Shown one piece after another: positions 46,633-54,780 of a stretch of DNA of 64,000 nucleotides. The DNA comes from JAPPHA01 sp965220985. Lineage in GTDB: Bacteria; Pseudomonadota; Alphaproteobacteria; Rhodobacterales; Rhodobacteraceae. Positions within the stretch are counted from its first letter, which is position 1, and each line of letters opens with the position of its first letter. The notes beneath the pieces were generated by a model. It was not told the DNA's origin, made no database searches, and worked only from the letters and a program-made list of their open reading frames with translations. The DNA lies in the NCBI GenBank assembly GCA_965220985.1, contig OZ244854.1:1984001-2048000 (forward strand). The letters are read 5' to 3'. A program made the position numbers and the translations under genes.

Positions 46633-46857
46633 ATGTTTCGTCGATCACGGGCCTCACGCGTTGGGGAGTTCGTGACGATTGCAAAAGAAGGGCGTGCGAA
46701 CTTGCCGGAACAATCAAAACAGCACCACGTCGACCGTTTTTCTCAGATCGTTCGGGAGGCGGAATTGGTTGAGTTGTTGGACGTCGCTGGGTTCACGGGC
46801 CGAGCAACACCCGATGCAGTTCGCCTCATCCATGGCCGTTCGAAGGGTAGGACATGA
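46633..46857 (+). CDS. Possible small protein before the sulfatase
   Basis: 74 residues, ending in an ATGA overlap with the sulfatase start, which hints at coupling. The C-terminal half (VDRFSQIVREAELVELLDVAG) is plausible as an amphipathic helix. No family recognised and no clear ribosome site. The rest of the stretch 46373-46853 holds nothing else that I can support. Confidence 0.3.
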   Translation: MFRRSRASRVGEFVTIAKEGRANLPEQSKQHHVDRFSQIVREAELVELLDVAGFTGRATPDAVRLIHGRSKGRT

Positions 46858-48407
46858 CCGACTCACGGCCAAGCTTCATCCTTTTCATCACCGATCAGCA
46901 TCGGGCTGACTTTCTCGGCTGCACCGGGCATCCGGTTCTGAAGACACCGAACATTGATGCCATGGCCGCCGATGGGACGCTCTGGAACCGATTCTACGTT
47001 TCAAGTCCGGTCTGCATGCCAAACCGTGCAAGCCTGATGACCGCGAGGATGCCATCGAGTCACGGTGTACGGTCCAATGGCATTCCTCTTGACCAGCGCA
47101 ATGTCACATTTGTCGACCTTCTTCGCGATGCCGGATACCGAACGGCATTGATCGGCAAGAGTCACCTGCAAAACTTTTCGGGCTATCCGCCGATGTTGGC
47201 GCGTCCGGCGCCGCGCACGGGATACCATTGTGCAGAGCGGCCGCTCGCTGAAGCGGTCGTGCATGATCTGGACGGTGAACCCTATCGGCAAGAGGCCCCG
47301 GGCCGGGCCCACGGAGTCGACACGCCTTTCTACGGATTTGATCACGTGGAACTGGTCGCCGGTCACGGCGATCGGACTCGCGGCGACCATCGACGCTGGC
47401 TTTTGAGGCAGGAGCCGTCAGCGGACTCGTTCATCGGCGCAGACAACCAGCTTCCCCACGACTATGTCTGCCCGCAAGCAGTCCGCACGGCCTTGCCCGA
47501 ATCGCTGTATTCGACAAGCTACATCGCCGAACGCGCCAAGGCATGGCTCAAGCGACACGCCCAGGACGGACGCCCTTACTTCCTGATGGTCTCATTCCCC
47601 GATCCACACCATCCGTTCAACCCGCCAGGCCGGTTTTGGGACATGTATGATCCTGATGACATGCCGACCCCTGAGGCATTTCGCAAAAATGACTGGGTCC
47701 CGCCGCCACATGTTGCCGGGATCTTTGCAGAACGCGAGGCCGGAAAGGCGAAGCTCAGCCGTGAAGGAACGATCAGCGTTACCGAACGCGAGGCGAGAGA
47801 AGCGCGGGCATTGACCTGCGGCATGATCGCGATGATCGACGAGGTCATCGGGCGGTTGCGTTCGGTTCCCGGGGCGGATGACGCGGTACAGATTTTCACG
47901 ACGGACCACGGTGACCACCTCGGCGATCACAGGCTCATGCTGAAGGGTGCCGAGCAGTACGAGCAATTGACGCATGTTCCGTTCATTTGGCGTGATCCAG
48001 AGGTGTCGTCTGGCGGCACGCGAACCGATGACTTCGGTCAGACACACGACATAGGCGTGACGATCCTGGATCGGGCCCGGATCGAGCCCGCATTGGGGAT
48101 GCAAGGTCGTTCCCTGCTGGCCGGAGGTCGCGATCTGGCCTTCATCCAGTACGACCACCAAAAGGACAATCCCGGCATCGGGATTGGACCGAGGGTCCAC
48201 ACCATTCGTCGCGGAGATTGGCGCCTGTCCGTCATCGACGGCGTCGATTGGGGTGAGTTGTACGACCTCGCTTCGGACCCGGGCGAATTCCAAAATCTCT
48301 GGGACGATCCGTCACATTCGACCATCCGGGCGGAACTGATGGAGGCGCTCGTTCGTGCCGAGATCAGTTCGGTCGACCGTGTTCCATTCCCGACGGGAAG
48401 AGCTTGA
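46854..48407 (+). CDS. Sulfatase (type I, Cys-type)
   Basis: 517 residues. An arylsulfatase/alkaline phosphatase fold hydrolase. The formylglycine motif is Cys54-M-P56-N-R58 in SPVCMPNRASLMTAR, the metal site begins FITDQHRADF, and TTDHGDHLGDHRLMLKG is the second signature. It has no signal peptide, so it is probably cytoplasmic, acting on an imported sulfate ester or related phosphonate/phosphate ester. Activity would need a formylglycine-generating enzyme, not seen in the window. ATG 46854. Confidence 0.92.
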   Translation: MTDSRPSFILFITDQHRADFLGCTGHPVLKTPNIDAMAADGTLWNRFYVSSPVCMPNRASLMTARMPSSHGVRSNGIPLDQRNVTFVDLLRDAGYRTALIGKSHLQNFSGYPPMLARPAPRTGYHCAERPLAEAVVHDLDGEPYRQEAPGRAHGVDTPFYGFDHVELVAGHGDRTRGDHRRWLLRQEPSADSFIGADNQLPHDYVCPQAVRTALPESLYSTSYIAERAKAWLKRHAQDGRPYFLMVSFPDPHHPFNPPGRFWDMYDPDDMPTPEAFRKNDWVPPPHVAGIFAEREAGKAKLSREGTISVTEREAREARALTCGMIAMIDEVIGRLRSVPGADDAVQIFTTDHGDHLGDHRLMLKGAEQYEQLTHVPFIWRDPEVSSGGTRTDDFGQTHDIGVTILDRARIEPALGMQGRSLLAGGRDLAFIQYDHQKDNPGIGIGPRVHTIRRGDWRLSVIDGVDWGELYDLASDPGEFQNLWDDPSHSTIRAELMEALVRAEISSVDRVPFPTGRA

Positions 48408-48443
48408 ACGATCGAGCGCGACGATGGAGTGTGTCTCGTTTCG

Positions 48444-49023
48444 TCACCCGTCCGATCGGCTTTCGGTTCCATTTGACCGATAGGCAATGCGCGACTCCTG
48501 TATCAACAGAGCCTCCGCGAACAGCTCGTCCGTGCTCGTCTCGAAAAGTGGCATTGCCACCCCGGTCACGTCGAGCAAGCGGTTGAGGACCTCTTCGTGT
48601 GACTCGATCGATCCGTCTGCGAGGATGTGTTCAACTTGTTGCCCTGCCTCAAAAAGGGCCTGTGACACCAGAATTGTCCGATGACATTCCAGCGGTTCCT
48701 TTTCGGAGCACATCAGCGCGATTCGATGATCGAGAGCGCCCTCAAGCAATCGGCCAATCGCTTTCTTGAATTCATCATCGGCTGACAAACGGGCATACTT
48801 CACTCTCCCGTCGACGTAGAATGACGGGTCTTCCGGTCTCGCTCCGAGTTCCTTGCCGAAGAAAGCGTACCTGACGCCAACTTTCCTCAATTCACCGGAG
48901 ATTCTGCTCTTGTTGAATTGCGGGTTGAATCGACTGAAAGGTGAAGAGCGCACATCGATGACCACATCGATCCTGTGCCGTTTCAGCAATGCGATGAACG
49001 CATCGGCATGTCGACGGTGATTC
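48444..49023 (-). pseudogene. DUF488 gene, main 3' part, separated from its start
   Basis: About 190 codons of a DUF488 protein: RHADAFIALLKRHRIDVVIDVRSSPFSRFNPQ (read in pieces), RVKYARLSADDEF and LMCSEKEPLECHRTILVSQAL with the conserved Cys-His. The normal beginning (start codon and the GHS motif) is missing here; the mobile element takes over at 49024. The frame remains open into the element up to 49250, so a hybrid protein could still be made from an internal start, but it would lack the conserved N-terminal strand. The missing 14 codons are found at 53508-53549. Confidence 0.88.
49017..49023. repeat. Left 7-bp direct repeat (probable target duplication)
   Basis: GTGATTC, identical to 53508-53514 on the far side of the element. 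It lies in the AAT-CAC codons of the DUF488 gene. Confidence 0.75.
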
Positions 49024-49415
49024 AAAAGCGCGGGATTCCGGCGGTTGGCCGCGCTTTCTGTTGCCGGTTTTGCCTTTCTGGCTGTTGTTCTCGTGTTCCG
49101 CTCGTGGCGCCGGCCGGTCGATTGGGCTGGATTCGCCGTGCCCGCGATGCGCATTCTTTTCCCATTGTGTGTTCTCATCGGGTTCCCGCTCCTGACATTC
49201 ATGAACGATGGGCATCGCGCTCGGCAATCCGGACGCCTGTTCCACGACATGGACTTCGACGGGATCGATCGACAGGGACAGCAGGATGCAGCGGCCCGTC
49301 AGCACGGAAGTTCCGGAACTGCGGCTTCGCTGTTTCGATGTCGCGGCCTTGCGGCGAGCGGCTTGGGGCTGTTTCGAACCGAACGTGACGGCGTCAGCCC
49401 GTCAAGGGCGGGGCA
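49024..49415. other. Non-coding left end of the element
   Basis: 392 nt after the Toprim gene. It holds the left inverted repeat. An open frame on the plus strand crosses it but matches nothing. One CCCATTGTGTG (near 49161) resembles a degenerate copy of the right-end repeats. Confidence 0.45.
49026..49057 (+). repeat. Left copy of a 32-bp inverted repeat
   Basis: Begins AAGCGCGGGATTCCGG and ends GGCCGCGCTTT. It is the exact reverse complement of 53451-53482. Confidence 0.9.
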
Positions 49416-50336
49416 TCAGAGCCGATATCGCTCCGCCATCGACTGCGATGCGCCGTCCTGCCCGGCTTGACCGGCGTTGACGATGTCGTTCCAGTCGACG
49501 TTTTGGGGCGGCCTGTGTCTCTTGAAGGTGACGCTTGTCGGCAGGGTCACTTTCTGTCGCAAGGTTTCGGCCTGCTGTTCTCCGGCCTCGTCGTTGTCCT
49601 GCGCCAGGATGACGGTTTCGAGCCGGGCGAGACGATGAGCGGCGAGACCGATCTGCGCACACTGCCTGTTGGAGGGGGCGCCTGCGGTGGAGAGGAAGGC
49701 GTGAGCGGTCGGACACCGGCTGATCTGGGCGAGGCTGAGCGCGTTGACGGCGCCTTCGGTGACGACGATGGCTTGGAGCCTTTCGGTGCCGGCATGGAGC
49801 GCGAACAGGCTGCGCGTTCCGCCGGTCGCGAAGCGTCGTCGCCCGTCTGGCGGTCCGATCTCGAAGCCGGTGAGTTCGCGGCATTGATCGCGATGGGCGA
49901 ACAGGACCCTGCCATTGCGGTCGCATCGGATCAGCGGTCGATAGGTGTCGAGGGTTTCGCGGCGAATGCCGCGCTTGACGAGCCATTCCGGCGCCGGGTG
50001 CGGAATGGCATCGCGCCATCGGGAGGCGAAGTCCGTGGCGACATCCGGTCCGGGCGGTCCGAACCTGTCGCAGATGTCGGCGAAGGAGAGGCCGCGCCGG
50101 AGCATGAAGTCGATCGCGGTTCCGTTGTCGTCGTTGTCGCGGGTGTTGAAGTAGACCCAGTGGCCGTTGTCCTCGCGCCTCGTGACGAGCTTCGGCAGGC
50201 CGGGTCCGCTCAGCACGGGGCTCGCGCGGGTCGAAGCTGCGGCATCGCGGGCATATCCCCAGTCCGCGGCGAGGGTTTCGAACGGCATGCGCTTGATGGC
50301 GTCGAAGTCGACGCGGTACGGTCTATTCGGCTTCAT
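49416..50336 (-). CDS. Toprim/DUF3991-type primase-like protein, passenger of the IS21 element
   Basis: 306 residues. N-terminal part WVYFNTRDNDDNGTAIDFMLRRGLSFADI resembles the DUF3991 region of plasmid primases; an APEWLVKRGIRRETLDTYRPLI helix follows; the Toprim domain has VTEGAVNALSLAQ (catalytic Glu) and ILAQDNDEAGEQQA (DxD-like acidic pair). No helicase or N-terminal zinc ribbon is present, so it is a short form. ATG 50336 overlaps the istB end by 14 nt, so it is translationally coupled to the transposition genes. Its role in the element is unknown. Confidence 0.82.
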   Translation of the reverse strand: MKPNRPYRVDFDAIKRMPFETLAADWGYARDAAASTRASPVLSGPGLPKLVTRREDNGHWVYFNTRDNDDNGTAIDFMLRRGLSFADICDRFGPPGPDVATDFASRWRDAIPHPAPEWLVKRGIRRETLDTYRPLIRCDRNGRVLFAHRDQCRELTGFEIGPPDGRRRFATGGTRSLFALHAGTERLQAIVVTEGAVNALSLAQISRCPTAHAFLSTAGAPSNRQCAQIGLAAHRLARLETVILAQDNDEAGEQQAETLRQKVTLPTSVTFKRHRPPQNVDWNDIVNAGQAGQDGASQSMAERYRL

Positions 50337-51024
50337 GGCTGATGCGCCACGACTTGCTGTCGATGGTGATGACGACGGCGTTGTGGACCAGGCGGTCGAC
50401 GGTTCCCGCGACGCTCGACGCGCTCGAGAAGACGCGATCCCACTGGGCGAAGCCGAGAGAGGTCGTCACCAGCGTCGATCTGTGCCGGTATCGTCGCGAG
50501 ACGATGGCGTAGAGGATGTCGGCATGTCGGCTTTCGAGCGTGACGTAGCCGATCTCGTCGAGGACGAGCAGACGGGGTCGGGCGAGGATGCCGAGGCGTC
50601 GGCGCAGTTCGCCCCGCGAGGTGATCTGGGCGAGGCTGTCAAGCAGTTCGGTCGCCTGTTCGACGCGGACGGTGTGGCCGTGCAGGAGCGCCTGGTGCGC
50701 GACATTGGCGGCGATCATGGTCTTTCCGGTTCCCGGTCCGCCGACGAGCACGGCATTGTCCTTGCGTTCGATGAATGCGAGGCTCATCAGCTCGTCGACC
50801 CTCGAACGGCTGATCGCGCGCGGCCACGTCCAGTCGAAGTCGGCAAGGAGCTTGAAGGCGGGCAGCCGCGCCTCGGCCCTGCGCCGTTCGTAACTGCGGG
50901 TCCTGCGCACCTGCTCTTCGGTGACGATCAGCTCTTCGAGCCAGTCGGAGCTGGCGATGTCGTCCCAGCGATCGATCAGGCCGTGAAGGCCGAGCGCCTT
51001 GGCGCGGTCTTGGAATCGGGTCAT
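50323..51024 (-). CDS. istB: IS21 helper ATPase IstB
   Basis: 233 residues. AAA+ ATPase that loads the transposase on target DNA. Walker A VGGPGTGKTM, Walker B LLVLDEIGYV, and the IstB start FQDRAKALGLHGLIDRWDDI. ATG 51024 overlaps the istA stop by 4 nt, with GGAGGGG upstream in istA. Intact in length and motifs. Confidence 0.95.
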   Translation of the reverse strand: MTRFQDRAKALGLHGLIDRWDDIASSDWLEELIVTEEQVRRTRSYERRRAEARLPAFKLLADFDWTWPRAISRSRVDELMSLAFIERKDNAVLVGGPGTGKTMIAANVAHQALLHGHTVRVEQATELLDSLAQITSRGELRRRLGILARPRLLVLDEIGYVTLESRHADILYAIVSRRYRHRSTLVTTSLGFAQWDRVFSSASSVAGTVDRLVHNAVVITIDSKSWRISHEAE

Positions 51025-52517
51025 TTGCGGTTTCCCCTCCTTCGTGAAGCTGCAGGCTGGTCGTAGGCGGCGAGATCGGTTCCCCGCGGGGTCGTCGTGC
51101 CGCTGCTGTCGACGATGCCGACGCTGGGCATGCCCTTGGCGTGGCGACGGTCCTCGATGACCTTGACGACCGTGTTGGGATGGAACGATCCCCGCTCCAG
51201 CGCGATGGCGATGGCGCGGTCGAGTTCGTCGGCCCCGTGGGTGTCGAGCAGGCGGGTCAGCGTCCGGGCGCAGGTGCCGACGTTGTGCCCCTCGCATCCG
51301 GCGCCGGTGAGCATCTCCTCTGCCCGGGGCACGGCACGCAGCAGAAGATCGCGGACGCTCATGGACTTGCCGTGCCGCTTGAGGGCGAGAAGCGCCTTGA
51401 CGTGCGCGGGGTCGCTGACCCGCTGCTGGCGCCCCCAGACGCGGGCATGGGACGCCACCTCGCTGGCGCCGTCGAGAATGCGGACCCTGTCGCGGGTGGC
51501 GACGAGTGTCAGGCTCGCCTTGGCAAAGCCGGGCGGAACGCTGTAGTCGTTGGTGTCGAAGCGGGCGTGACAGGTCTTGTCGATCCGCACGGCACGGACA
51601 TCGTCGCTCGGGAAGGGCGCGTCCGGCAAGGGAATCAGCTTCTCTCTTTCGCGCTCGAAGGCCTCGCGGACCGTCAGGGCGCTGTCGTCCGGCCAGGGAC
51701 GCTCGGCAGCCCGGCCGAAGCACCACTCCCGGGCGGCGGCATTGAGTTCGGCGAGCGGGGCGGAGATGTCGCGACCGGCGAAGAAGCCGGTTCTTGCAAA
51801 GTTCACCCGTCGCTCCACGCGCCCCTTTTCCTGGGGTCTTCGCGGCCAGGCTGCGATGGGCTCGAAGGCGTAGTGACCCGCCAGTTCAACCATCCTGGCG
51901 TTGAACGAGATTGCCTTGCCGCGCCGCGAGACCACGGCGCTCTTGAGGTTGTCGTACAGGATCTTGCGCGGAACGCCGCCGAAGGCCTCGAACGCTTCGA
52001 CATGGCCCTGGAGGAAGCTGGGCATCTGCGCATCGTGGAACAGGCTCAAGTGGGTCATGCGCGAGTGGCTGAGGGTCACGAGCAGCCCCATCAGCTTGCG
52101 CTCCGCCTTGCCGATCCGGACGCGCCCGAACTCGGCCCAGTCGATCTGTGCCTGCTCGCCGGCGAGAAAGACGAGCCGCATCGACGGCTCGGGCCGCTTG
52201 ACCGGTCGCAGGGCGAGGTCGCGCAAGATGTGACGAAAGTGGTCTTCCCCGCCGGAATAGCCCAACGCCTCGATCTGTCTGTAAAGCATGCTGGCCGGCA
52301 GATCGGGGAACTCCTGGAGCTTCCGCTCGATGAGCGGAACAAAGGGATCGATCAGTCGCGGCCGCGATCGGGGCTCCCGATCGTCCCCCGGATCCTGCAA
52401 GGCCCGCTTCACCGTGCTGTGGTGAATGCCCAGATGTCTGGCAATGGTTCCCACGGGCAGGCCGTCGGCCCGCGACAGCCGCCTGATCGTGGCACGCGTT
52501 TCCTTGTCGATCGCCAT
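51021..52517 (-). CDS. istA: IS21 family transposase IstA
   Basis: 498 residues. N-terminal helix-turn-helix (SRADGLPVGTIARHLGIHHSTVKRAL), DDE integrase core with QIDWAEFGRVRIG (first Asp), DNLKSAVVSRRG (second Asp) and the downstream RPQEKGRVER (Glu), then a C-terminal beta-barrel-like region. Full length and uninterrupted, so the element could still be active. It overlaps istB by 4 nt. Confidence 0.95.
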   Translation of the reverse strand: MAIDKETRATIRRLSRADGLPVGTIARHLGIHHSTVKRALQDPGDDREPRSRPRLIDPFVPLIERKLQEFPDLPASMLYRQIEALGYSGGEDHFRHILRDLALRPVKRPEPSMRLVFLAGEQAQIDWAEFGRVRIGKAERKLMGLLVTLSHSRMTHLSLFHDAQMPSFLQGHVEAFEAFGGVPRKILYDNLKSAVVSRRGKAISFNARMVELAGHYAFEPIAAWPRRPQEKGRVERRVNFARTGFFAGRDISAPLAELNAAAREWCFGRAAERPWPDDSALTVREAFEREREKLIPLPDAPFPSDDVRAVRIDKTCHARFDTNDYSVPPGFAKASLTLVATRDRVRILDGASEVASHARVWGRQQRVSDPAHVKALLALKRHGKSMSVRDLLLRAVPRAEEMLTGAGCEGHNVGTCARTLTRLLDTHGADELDRAIAIALERGSFHPNTVVKVIEDRRHAKGMPSVGIVDSSGTTTPRGTDLAAYDQPAASRRRGNRK

Positions 52518-52550
52518 CGGATCGCCTCCAGAATCTCCCGAATCTCCCGT

Positions 52551-53036
52551 TCAGCACGCCTGCGGCACCAGGAACCTGCATCTCCGACCGCACTTGAAGC
52601 AGCGCAGCAGCGATTCGTGCCGGGATCTTCTCACAGCCATGCCGGTTAGGGGGGCGTGGCGCGGAGCGGAACCATGATGCGTAACGGAATCTTCGTCAGG
52701 CGTGTCGAAACTCTCGGAAACGTCGGTGTCAGCGGAGCCGCAATCAGCGGAAACGGTGGCGTCAGGGGCGTCGTCGACCGCCTCCGAGGCGGCCCGACGA
52801 GCCTCCTCGCGTCTCCGATCAGCATCGTTCTGCCGGTACCGCCGCTGACGAGTCCGGCCCGACTTCCGACCCCGCTCGGTCTGCCTGTAACGCCCCCCCG
52901 ACGCCCGGCAGTTCTCGGCGCGGGACGTCTTGCTGCAGACCTTGGAACAGTAGTGTTGCCCGCGCTCGCACGACGAGCAGACCACCACCTGCCGGCGGCA
53001 TCGCTTGCACGCGAACATTCGCCCAGTCTCGCACAT
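52551..53036 (-). CDS. Small zinc-finger protein linked to IS21 elements
   Basis: 161 residues from ATG 53036. The N-terminus has clustered cysteines (FACKRCRRQVVVCSSCERGQHYCSKVC), followed by an Arg-rich SGGRYRQTERGRKSGRTRQ segment, an acidic low-complexity middle and a second CFKCGRRCRF near the end. Proteins with this layout are recurrently found just upstream of istA in IS21-type elements; function unknown, DNA or RNA binding is plausible. It ends 33 nt before istA. The competing frame at 52646-53179 has no such pattern. Confidence 0.72.
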   Translation of the reverse strand: MCETGRMFACKRCRRQVVVCSSCERGQHYCSKVCSKTSRAENCRASGGRYRQTERGRKSGRTRQRRYRQNDADRRREEARRAASEAVDDAPDATVSADCGSADTDVSESFDTPDEDSVTHHGSAPRHAPLTGMAVRRSRHESLLRCFKCGRRCRFLVPQAC

Positions 53037-53450
53037 CCGACTCTCGCAAGAGCGGGGTGGACCTGAACGCAAAATTGCCTGATATTGCACAGAAGTCCGG
53101 TCACTCGACCGACTCGTTCAGGTGCGGTGCCGGGGCTCTTTTGTTTTCGAACCGGCACCGCATCGCTCTTTTGTTTCAACGTCGATGTAGCATCCGTTGC
53201 GCGCCACGGCCACAGGCGCCGGTCGCGGCCGGGACTTCAGGCGGTGCAGGACGTGCTCAAGCCCGTCGCGGGCCGCCGAGCGCCTTGTCCAGCCGCATCG
53301 CCGCCAAGCGACGCGACGCGGAAATCACGGTCGCGTCAGCGCGACCGCGTCAGCACAACCGACAAAACGAAAGCCGACCGAGACAATAGGGCACGACAAT
53401 GGGGACGTGACAATGTATCCGAGACAATAGGGAAAGAGCACGATCAGTCA
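53037..53450. other. Right-end control region of the element
   Basis: 414 nt upstream of the zinc-finger gene. It includes the GACAAT repeat array and presumably the promoter of the element's genes. No gene seen. Confidence 0.5.
53378..53432. repeat. GACAAT repeats at the IS21 end
   Basis: GACAAT occurs at 53382, 53395, 53409 and 53423 (spacing 13, 14, 14). The first and last lie in an identical 14-mer CCGAGACAATAGGG (53378-53391 and 53419-53432). Multiple short repeats near the ends are typical transposase-binding sites of IS21 elements. Confidence 0.75.
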
Positions 53451-53482
53451 AAAGCGCGGCCAACCGCCGGAATCCCGCGCTT
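53451..53482 (-). repeat. Right copy of the 32-bp inverted repeat
   Basis: Exact reverse complement of 49026-49057; 25 bp separate it from the right direct repeat. Confidence 0.9.
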
Positions 53483-53507
53483 GTTCATAGCCATCGACAT
53501 CGGCAGC

Positions 53508-53514
53508 GTGATTC
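53508..53514. repeat. Right 7-bp direct repeat
   Basis: GTGATTC, identical to 49017-49023. It encodes, on the minus strand, the NH of the DUF488 start fragment. Confidence 0.75.
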
Positions 53515-53549
53515 GAGTGGCCGACAGAGAAGATCCCGCCTTCCGGCAT
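53508..53549 (-). pseudogene. DUF488 gene, detached 5' fragment
   Basis: ATG 53549 with AGGA upstream opens a frame reading MPEGGIFSVGHSNH, which contains the GHS motif expected at the start of DUF488 proteins. After these 14 codons the mobile element begins. Joining His14 here to Arg at 49016 gives GHSNHRRHADAF in one frame and a 204-residue protein. Confidence 0.85.
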
Positions 53550-53652
53550 GAGATTGTCCTTTGTGGTTTTCACCGGATGGAGGTCGCGACCAGATGATCG
53601 CTACGTCACGGTTCATCTCGACGGAAGAAGCCGTCCGTGCCATCAATGACCG

Positions 53653-54567
53653 ATGGAAGCTTGGATTCCAATCACCTTTGCAGCGGCATTCTTCCAGAAC
53701 CTCAGGTTCATGCTGCAGAAAGTGCTCAAGGACAGCACGCTGTCTGCCGGGGGTGCGACCTTTGCGCGCTTTCTCTATGGTGCCCCCTTGGCCGCAATGC
53801 TGCTTGTCGTTCTTCTTTGGTCCAAGGGCCATCATATTCCGGCGATCAGCCTTGAATTCCTCGCATTTGCCTGCGTCGGCGGTCTTGCACAGATCATCGC
53901 GACGGGCTGTGTCGTCGCGCTGTTCTCCGAACGAAACTTCGCAATCGGCATCGGGTTCAAGAAAACCGAAACCGTGCAAACGGCAATCCTGTCGCTTCTG
54001 ATCCTTGGCGAACCCGTTTCGGTCTATGGGATCTTCGCGATCCTGATCGGTCTCGTCGGCGTGATGCTGATGGCAGAGGCGCCGTCAGGGCGATTGACCC
54101 TGTCATCGCTCATGAGCAGGAGATCGATCTTCAATCGCGCAACTGGGTACGGGCTGGCGGCAGGCGCTCTCTTTGGAGTCTCGGCGATCGGTTACCGAGG
54201 AGCAACGCTATCTCTTGGCGAAGGAGACGCGCTCTTCCGCGCCGCGCTGACACTCGCGCTCGTGACAGCGTTTCAGACCGTCGTCATGGCAGTTTATCTG
54301 CGTCTTCAACAACCCGGCCAGATCAAGCGGGTCATTGCCTCATGGCGGGTGTCCGGGCTGGTCGGCATCACCAGCGTTCTTGGCAGCTTGTGCTGGTTTG
54401 TCGCCTTCACGCTGCACAACGCAGCCTATGTCAAGGCACTTGGCCAGGTCGAGTTGGTGTTCACCTTCGCAGGATCCTATCTGGTCTTTGGGGAGCGAAG
54501 CACGCTTCGCGAGATCGCAGGGATTGTCCTCGTCCTTGTCAGCGTCCTGTTCATCGTCCTCCTGTAG
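53653..54567 (+). CDS. EamA/DMT family transporter
   Basis: 304 residues with about ten hydrophobic helices in two EamA repeats; the second ends LGQVELVFTFAGSYLVFGERSTLREIAGIVLVLVSVL, the usual closing motif. Transports small metabolites; substrate unknown. ATG 53653. Divergent from the DUF488 fragment and convergent with soeC. Confidence 0.9.
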   Translation: MEAWIPITFAAAFFQNLRFMLQKVLKDSTLSAGGATFARFLYGAPLAAMLLVVLLWSKGHHIPAISLEFLAFACVGGLAQIIATGCVVALFSERNFAIGIGFKKTETVQTAILSLLILGEPVSVYGIFAILIGLVGVMLMAEAPSGRLTLSSLMSRRSIFNRATGYGLAAGALFGVSAIGYRGATLSLGEGDALFRAALTLALVTAFQTVVMAVYLRLQQPGQIKRVIASWRVSGLVGITSVLGSLCWFVAFTLHNAAYVKALGQVELVFTFAGSYLVFGERSTLREIAGIVLVLVSVLFIVLL

Positions 54568-54780
54568 CGGACATTTTTCGCACGGTCAGGAAGCGGACAA
54601 CCGCTCATGAATGCGAATGAACATCATCTTGCCAACTCGATTGCTCTTGCATGACCGGTGTCGAATCGTTCGATTCGACCGAGGGCGATCAAAATCCTGC
54701 AGCGTCTCCAAGGTGACGGTGTTCCGTCGACGTCGTGAAGAGGATCGGCTTGATCCGTGCCGATGCCGAGCCTGGGGAGG

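Larger units (their letters stand above)
49024..53507 (-). mobile_element. IS21-like composite element of about 4.5 kb
   Basis: Bounded by 7-bp direct repeats and interrupting a DUF488 gene. It contains, in leftward order, a small zinc-finger gene, istA, istB and a Toprim passenger gene, each linked closely to the next. A perfect 32-bp inverted repeat lies 2 bp inside the left boundary and 25 bp inside the right one. Four GACAAT repeats upstream of the zinc-finger gene look like IS21 transposase sites. The asymmetric distance of the inverted repeats from the boundaries is unexplained, so the exact ends are uncertain by about 25 bp. Confidence 0.85.

Noticed and set aside
49045..49470. A plus-strand frame with a hydrophobic N-terminus at the left end of the element
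   Set aside because: It starts within the inverted repeat, overlaps the Toprim gene, and loses protein-like character after the first 40 residues.
51141..52649. A 502-codon plus-strand frame across istA
   Set aside because: Antisense shadow of the transposase gene, with no domain and no ribosome site.
52646..53179. A 177-residue frame overlapping the zinc-finger gene
   Set aside because: The alternative frame shows ordered Cys clusters and the known IS21-linked layout; this one is compositionally skewed.
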